From positions 1 to 35,302 of the forward strand of contig NZ_BIMR01000239.1 in the NCBI RefSeq assembly GCF_004306155.1: DNA of 35,302 nucleotides, read 5' to 3'. The position numbers and the translations under genes were made by a program. This DNA comes from Cellulomonas biazotea (GTDB lineage Bacteria; Actinomycetota; Actinomycetes; Actinomycetales; Cellulomonadaceae). Below the pieces are notes generated by a model. It did not search any database and had not been told where the DNA came from. It was given only the letters and a program-made list of their open reading frames with translations. Below, one piece after another: positions 31,989 through 35,302 of the stretch (the first letter of the stretch is position 1; the number at the start of each line of letters is the position of its first letter).

Positions 31989-32827
31989 AGCTCCTCCGCC
32001 ATGCGGGGCTCGAACTTCTTGAACACGAACCACCCGACGACGAGCACGACGACCGCGGAGCCGCCGCACCAGAGCATGTCGACGGTCGACGGCATGGTCT
32101 CCTCGTAGAGCACGGAGCGGAACGCCTGCGTGAAGTGCAGCATCGGGTTGAGCTCCCACAGCGTCGTGAGGGGGAACGACAGGTCCCACTGCGCGAGCCA
32201 CGCGTTGAGCGACTCCTGCGCGCGGACCACGTACGAGAACGGGTAGATGATCGGCGTCGCGTACATCCAGATCTGCAGCAGGATCGCGACGAAGTGCTCG
32301 GTGTCGCGGAAGTACACGTTCGCGACCGCGAGCATGAGCGCGAAGCCGAGCGCCATGGCCGTGAGCAGCGCCAGCAGCACGAGCACCATCGGCAGCCACG
32401 GGAGCACCATCTGCCCGAACAGCATGAGCGCGACCATGAGGACGCCGAGCTCGATCGCGGTCGTGACGTCGAGCGCGAACACCGACGACGCGACCAGCAC
32501 CTCGCGGGGGAAGAACACCTTCTTCACGAGGTTCGAGTTCGCGACGATCGAGCCGAGACCCGTCTGCAGCGACGCCGCGAAGAAGCTCCACGGCACGAGC
32601 GCGCACATGAGCCACAGCGCGAAGACGTGCAGGCCGGTCCGCGACGGCTCGATCTCGACGCGCATGAAGTACCCGAAGACGACGGTGTAGATGAGCATCG
32701 TCGCGATGGGGTTGATGAGCGACCAGAGGTTGCCGAGCGCGGTGCGCTTGTACCGGCCCTTCACCTCGCGCAAGGTGAGGTTGGCGAGCAGCTCGCGCGT
32801 GCGGACGTTGGTGAGGTCGGCGATCAT
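31985..32827 (-). CDS. wzm: Wzm/TagG-type polysaccharide ABC transporter permease
   Basis: This 280-residue ABC-2 permease has an N-terminal cytoplasmic stretch LTLREVKGRYKRTALGNLWSLINPI, the signature of polysaccharide export permeases, and about six membrane helices. It also has ANVYFRDTEHFVAILLQIWMYATPIIYP and a closing NPMLHFTQAFRSVLYE segment. It forms the membrane channel with the ATPase 30783-31988 and exports a lipid-linked glycan. The ATG at 32827 lacks a close Shine-Dalgarno; GAGG is about 17 bases upstream. The candidate promoter at 32914-32919 would give a leader of about 80 bases, so the transporter and GT2-GT4 fusion may have their own promoter. Confidence 0.94.
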   Translation of the reverse strand: MIADLTNVRTRELLANLTLREVKGRYKRTALGNLWSLINPIATMLIYTVVFGYFMRVEIEPSRTGLHVFALWLMCALVPWSFFAASLQTGLGSIVANSNLVKKVFFPREVLVASSVFALDVTTAIELGVLMVALMLFGQMVLPWLPMVLVLLALLTAMALGFALMLAVANVYFRDTEHFVAILLQIWMYATPIIYPFSYVVRAQESLNAWLAQWDLSFPLTTLWELNPMLHFTQAFRSVLYEETMPSTVDMLWCGGSAVVVLVVGWFVFKKFEPRMAEEL

Positions 32828-32913
32828 GCGGTGGTCACGACCTCTTCCTGGCCTGCGTCACCACGCCGGGCGCACGCGCGCACGACGACGGTCGGAGGAT
32901 GGGGCATGGGTCG

Positions 32914-32919
32914 ATAGTA
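32914..32919 (-). promoter_or_regulatory. Candidate -10 box for the ABC transporter operon
   Basis: The minus strand reads TACTAT, a good TANNNT match. With a 17-base spacer the -35 position would fall at 32937-32942, inside the inverted repeat 32932-32958, so that repeat could act as an operator for this promoter. Confidence 0.5.
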
Positions 32920-32931
32920 GGTGACTCGCCC

Positions 32932-32958
32932 GGTCCCGATGACGGGACGATCGGGACC
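32932..32958 (-). terminator. Inverted repeat at the methyltransferase stop, terminator or operator
   Basis: GGTCCCGAT and ATCGGGACC form a nine-base perfect stem with a nine-base loop. It touches the TAG stop of the methyltransferase. An alternative inner hairpin, GTCCCG with CGGGAC (32933-32938 and 32943-32948), excludes the first. It may end methyltransferase transcription, regulate the transporter promoter, or both. Confidence 0.5.
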
Positions 32959-33878
32959 TATCGCCGCCGCCCACCCTTCATCAGCCCGTACACGCGGCGC
33001 GGCGCGGCGAGCGTGCGCCACGTCACCGTGGACTGCACGGCGTGCAGCTGCTGCTCGGCGTCGCCCGCCCGGTGCTGCGCGGCCTCGAGGTCCCGCGCGG
33101 CACGCTCCGCACGCGCCTGCGCCTGCGCGGACTGCTCCCGGGCCTCCCGGAGCTCGCCCTCGAGCTCCTCCAGCCGCGTGCGCATGGTCTGCAGGTCGCC
33201 GTCGGCGTCGGCACGCACCGCCCGCACGACGAACTGGTAGGTCTGCCCGTCCGGCTGCTCGCGCACCCAGTCGATCACGCCCGGCGGCAGGGCGGGCCAG
33301 TCGACGTCCACCTCGACGCCCAGCGGGTCCGCCGTCGTGGGACGCACGTCGGTCGCGACGAGGCCGGCGCCCTCGATGAGCGCGAGCAGCCCGCGCCTGT
33401 CGAAGAACCGCACGTGGGTCCGGTCGAGCAGGCCGAGGTCGGTGTAGCGCCAGCGGCCCTGCAGCAGCGCGAGGCGCAGGCTGCCGTGCGTGACGTTCGG
33501 CGTCGAGATGACCACTGAGCCGCCCGGCGCGAGCAGGCCCACCACGTGCCGCAGCAGCCGGTCGGGGTCGACCATGTGCTCGAGCACGTCACCGAGGACC
33601 ACGACGTCGAACGACCCGGCCCCGAAGTGGGCGACCAGGTCGACGTCGACCAGGTCCGCGACGAGCACCTCGTCGAACAGCTTCGCCGCGCGGCCCGCGG
33701 CCTCGGCGTCGATCTCGACCCCGCTGACCCGGCAGCCGCGCGCGATCAGCGCCTCGCCGAGGTAGCCGGTCGCGCAGCCCACGTCGAGCACCCGCTTGTC
33801 GGGTCCGACGAGACGCACCATCAGGCTGTGGGAGTTGTTGTCCGACTCGGCGTCGAAGTCGGCGTCGTACGTTGGCAT
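32958..33878 (-). CDS. SAM-dependent methyltransferase with C-terminal coiled coil
   Basis: This 306-residue class I methyltransferase has motif I VLDVGCATGYLGEAL (30-44), acidic Glu55 in GVEID, LGDVLEHMVDPD and LAPGGSVVISTPNV. After the catalytic domain (about 1-222) comes a charged helix of about 227-284 (LEELEGELREAREQ, AERAARDLEAAQHRA) predicted as a coiled coil. The tail ends VTWRTLAAPRRVYGLM with KGGRRR, a basic amphipathic end that could bind membrane. WbdD of E. coli O9a also combines methyltransferase, coiled-coil ruler and membrane tail to cap chains. No kinase domain is present here. The ATG at 33878 has GGAAGG upstream; the longer frame adds 34 unlike residues. It precedes the Wzm/Wzt genes, and Wzt has a glycan-end-binding domain. 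Confidence 0.9.
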   Translation of the reverse strand: MPTYDADFDAESDNNSHSLMVRLVGPDKRVLDVGCATGYLGEALIARGCRVSGVEIDAEAAGRAAKLFDEVLVADLVDVDLVAHFGAGSFDVVVLGDVLEHMVDPDRLLRHVVGLLAPGGSVVISTPNVTHGSLRLALLQGRWRYTDLGLLDRTHVRFFDRRGLLALIEGAGLVATDVRPTTADPLGVEVDVDWPALPPGVIDWVREQPDGQTYQFVVRAVRADADGDLQTMRTRLEELEGELREAREQSAQAQARAERAARDLEAAQHRAGDAEQQLHAVQSTVTWRTLAAPRRVYGLMKGGRRR

Positions 33879-33916
33879 GTCCGCCTTCCCAGGGTGGAGG
33901 TGGCCGCCCGATGGAC

Positions 33917-33948
33917 TCGCGCGGGGCGGGACCCCCAGACCCGCGCGA
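33917..33948. promoter_or_regulatory. Inverted repeat in the divergent promoter region
   Basis: TCGCGCGGG and CCCGCGCGA are a nine-base perfect inverted repeat with a 14-base spacer, between the methyltransferase gene (-) and the GT4 gene (+). The 155-base region has no clear TANNNT box, so a regulatory role is only a suggestion. Confidence 0.3.
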
Positions 33949-34033
33949 ACAGGATGAGGCGTGGGCGGCCGGGAGCACAAGCGGGCGCGGTCGCCACCGT
34001 CGTGCGCTGCGCCATCCGTGAGAGCATCGCGCG

Positions 34034-35128
34034 GTGCGCATCACGCTCGACGCTACGCCTCTTCTCGGCCGACGGACCGGCATCGGGCGGTACGTCGAGC
34101 AGCTGCTCGCGGCGCTGGCCCGGCGCAGCGGGCCCGACGGGCTCGACCTGCGGGCGTCCACGTGGACGTGGCGCGGCGCCGGGCTGAGCGACCTGCCCGC
34201 CGGGGTCCGCCCCGTGGGACGGCGCGTGCCCGCGCGGCTCGTGCGCGAGCTGTGGACGCGGGGCGACCTGCCCGTCGTCGAGACGCTGGTGGGCCCGACC
34301 GACGTCTTCCACGGCACGAACTTCGTCTCCCCGCCGACGCGGCGTGCCCGCGAGGTCGTGACGGTGCACGACCTCACGTACGTCGAGCACCCCGAGACCG
34401 TCGACGCGGCCACGCTCGCCTACGAGAGGCTCGTCGCCCGTGCGGTGGCCCGCGGGGCGACGGTCCTCACGCCGTCGCAGACCGTCGCGGAGGCCGTGCG
34501 CGCCCGCTACGACCTGCCCGCCGACGCCGTCGTGCCGACGCCGCTCGGGGTCGACGCCGCCTGGTTCGACGCGTCGCCCGCGACGCCGGCGTGGCTCCAG
34601 GAGCGGGACCTGCCCGCCGAGTACCTCGTCTTCGTCGGCTCGCTCGACCCGCGCAAGAACCTGGGCCGGCTCCTCGCGGCGCACCGGCAGGCGCGGCTCG
34701 CGGACCCGTCCGTGCCCGCTCTCGTGCTCGCCGGCCCGGCCGGACGCGCGACGCCGGAGGGGGTCGGGCCGGACGTCCACCTCACGGGCTGGCTCACGGA
34801 CGAGGACCTGCACCGGCTCGTCGGCGGCGCGCGCGGGCTCGTCCTGCCGTCCCTCGACGAGGGCTTCGGGCTGCCGGTCGTCGAGGCCGCGGCGACCGGC
34901 GTCCCCGTGCTCGCCTCCGACCTGCCCGTCCTGCACGAGGTGGCCGCGCCCGACTCGGTCTTCGCCGCCCCGGACGACGTCGACGCCCTCGCCGGCGGGC
35001 TCGTCCGCCTGGCCGGGCTCGACCGCACGACCGCGGCGGACGCCGCGCGGCGGACGTGGGCCGGACGGTTCACCTGGGACGCGTGCGCCGCGGCGACGCT
35101 GGCCGCGTACCGGACGGAGCGGTCGTGA
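34034..35128 (+). CDS. GT4-family glycosyltransferase
   Basis: This 364-residue GT-B enzyme begins RITLDATPLLGRRTGIGRYVE. It has TDVFHGTNFVSPP and VVTVHDLTYVEHPE at the acceptor side, and FVGSLDPRKNLGRLLAAH and LDEGFGLPVVEAAATGVPV in the donor domain. It shares the PRKN and EGFGLPV motifs with 11248-12357, so the two probably came from one duplication and may use the same donor sugar. The GTG at 34034 has only weak ribosome-site support (GAGAG about nine bases upstream). The stop overlaps the next GT2 start by GTGA, so they form an operon that runs out of the window. Confidence 0.9.
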   Translation: MRITLDATPLLGRRTGIGRYVEQLLAALARRSGPDGLDLRASTWTWRGAGLSDLPAGVRPVGRRVPARLVRELWTRGDLPVVETLVGPTDVFHGTNFVSPPTRRAREVVTVHDLTYVEHPETVDAATLAYERLVARAVARGATVLTPSQTVAEAVRARYDLPADAVVPTPLGVDAAWFDASPATPAWLQERDLPAEYLVFVGSLDPRKNLGRLLAAHRQARLADPSVPALVLAGPAGRATPEGVGPDVHLTGWLTDEDLHRLVGGARGLVLPSLDEGFGLPVVEAAATGVPVLASDLPVLHEVAAPDSVFAAPDDVDALAGGLVRLAGLDRTTAADAARRTWAGRFTWDACAAATLAAYRTERS

Positions 35129-35302
35129 GCGCAGGCACCGGTCCGGCCGCGCCGGACCCGGACGTCGACGGCCCGGACGTCACCGTCGTCACCGTGACCT
35201 ACGACGCCGCCCACCTGGTGCGCGCGTGCCTCGACGGGCTGCGGGCCCAGCGGCTCGACGACGTGACGATGTCCGTGGTCGTCGTCGACAACGGCTCGCG
35301 CG
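35125..35302 (+). CDS. GT2 glycosyltransferase, 5' part only
   Basis: Fifty-nine codons are visible before the window ends. After a short Pro/Asp-rich N-terminus the sequence reads VTVVTVTYDAAHLVRACLDGL and then SVVVVDNGSR, the classic first strand and nucleotide-binding DNGS motif of GT2 enzymes of the rhamnosyltransferase type. The GTG at 35125 overlaps the upstream GT4 stop by GTGA. The rest of the gene lies outside. Confidence 0.82.
   Translation, partial: MSAGTGPAAPDPDVDGPDVTVVTVTYDAAHLVRACLDGLRAQRLDDVTMSVVVVDNGSR

Noticed and set aside
1-35302. tRNA, rRNA, insertion sequences, integrases or attachment sites
   Set aside because: None was recognised on either strand; base composition and codon use look even across the window, giving no clear sign of recent insertion.

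Overview
The window is very GC-rich, uses GTG starts freely, has strong G/C third-position bias, and packs genes with ATGA or GTGA overlaps. This points to a high-GC actinobacterium. A Cellulomonas-like relative is my guess from general appearance; no rRNA or other taxonomic marker is present. About 25 genes are visible. Nearly all belong to one large locus that makes, exports and decorates a rhamnose-containing cell-wall or surface glycan. No tRNA, rRNA, insertion sequence or CRISPR array was seen, and no gene-free stretch exceeds 300 bases.

Layout. (1) 120-3625 (+): GT4 glycosyltransferase, MOP-type flippase, DPM1-like GT2 and a DUF2304 membrane protein. These converge on 6452-3601 (-): sugar-nucleotide reductase/epimerase and a giant polytopic GT-C-like protein. 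(2) 6598-12357: rmlD (-), then on + a secreted amidase with five C-terminal repeats, a strong terminator, rmlC and a GT4. (3) 12410-16452: a UPF0104-type membrane protein and an LpxA-like acyltransferase (-), divergent from a DegT aminotransferase and a Gfo/Idh/MocA dehydrogenase (+). (4) 16487-23840 (-): GT4, hexapeptide acetyltransferase, NAD-dependent epimerase, second DegT aminotransferase, second giant GT-C-like protein and a DUF2142-like membrane protein. (5) 23977-28174 (+): L-2-hydroxyglutarate oxidase-like flavoprotein, a small lipoprotein and a second secreted protein carrying the same five repeats, closed by a 25-bp perfect bidirectional terminator. (6) 28282-33878 (-): methyltransferase with a coiled-coil tail, Wzm/Wzt-type ABC transporter and an 834-residue GT2-GT4 fusion. 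(7) 34034-end (+): GT4 and the start of a GT2.

How the parts may work together (inference). RmlC and RmlD finish dTDP-L-rhamnose; RmlA and RmlB are not in the window. Cytoplasmic GT2/GT4 enzymes, notably the GT2-GT4 fusion, would build a lipid-linked chain. The coiled-coil methyltransferase could cap it, and the Wzt C-terminal domain could recognise the cap for export. The flippase, DPM1-like GT2, DUF2304 protein and GT-C-like protein match the streptococcal GacK/GacI/GacJ/GacL set, which adds side chains outside the membrane through a polyprenyl-phosphate sugar. Two amino-sugar modules (LpxA-like/DegT/Gfo and DegT/epimerase/acetyltransferase) would supply unusual acylated amino sugars. The two repeat proteins may be wall enzymes targeted by their shared repeats.

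The most noteworthy observations are the LpxA-GnnB-GnnA-like set in an apparent Gram-positive, the shared repeat family, and the WbdD-like capping arrangement. All identifications are from reading motifs; no database search was run.
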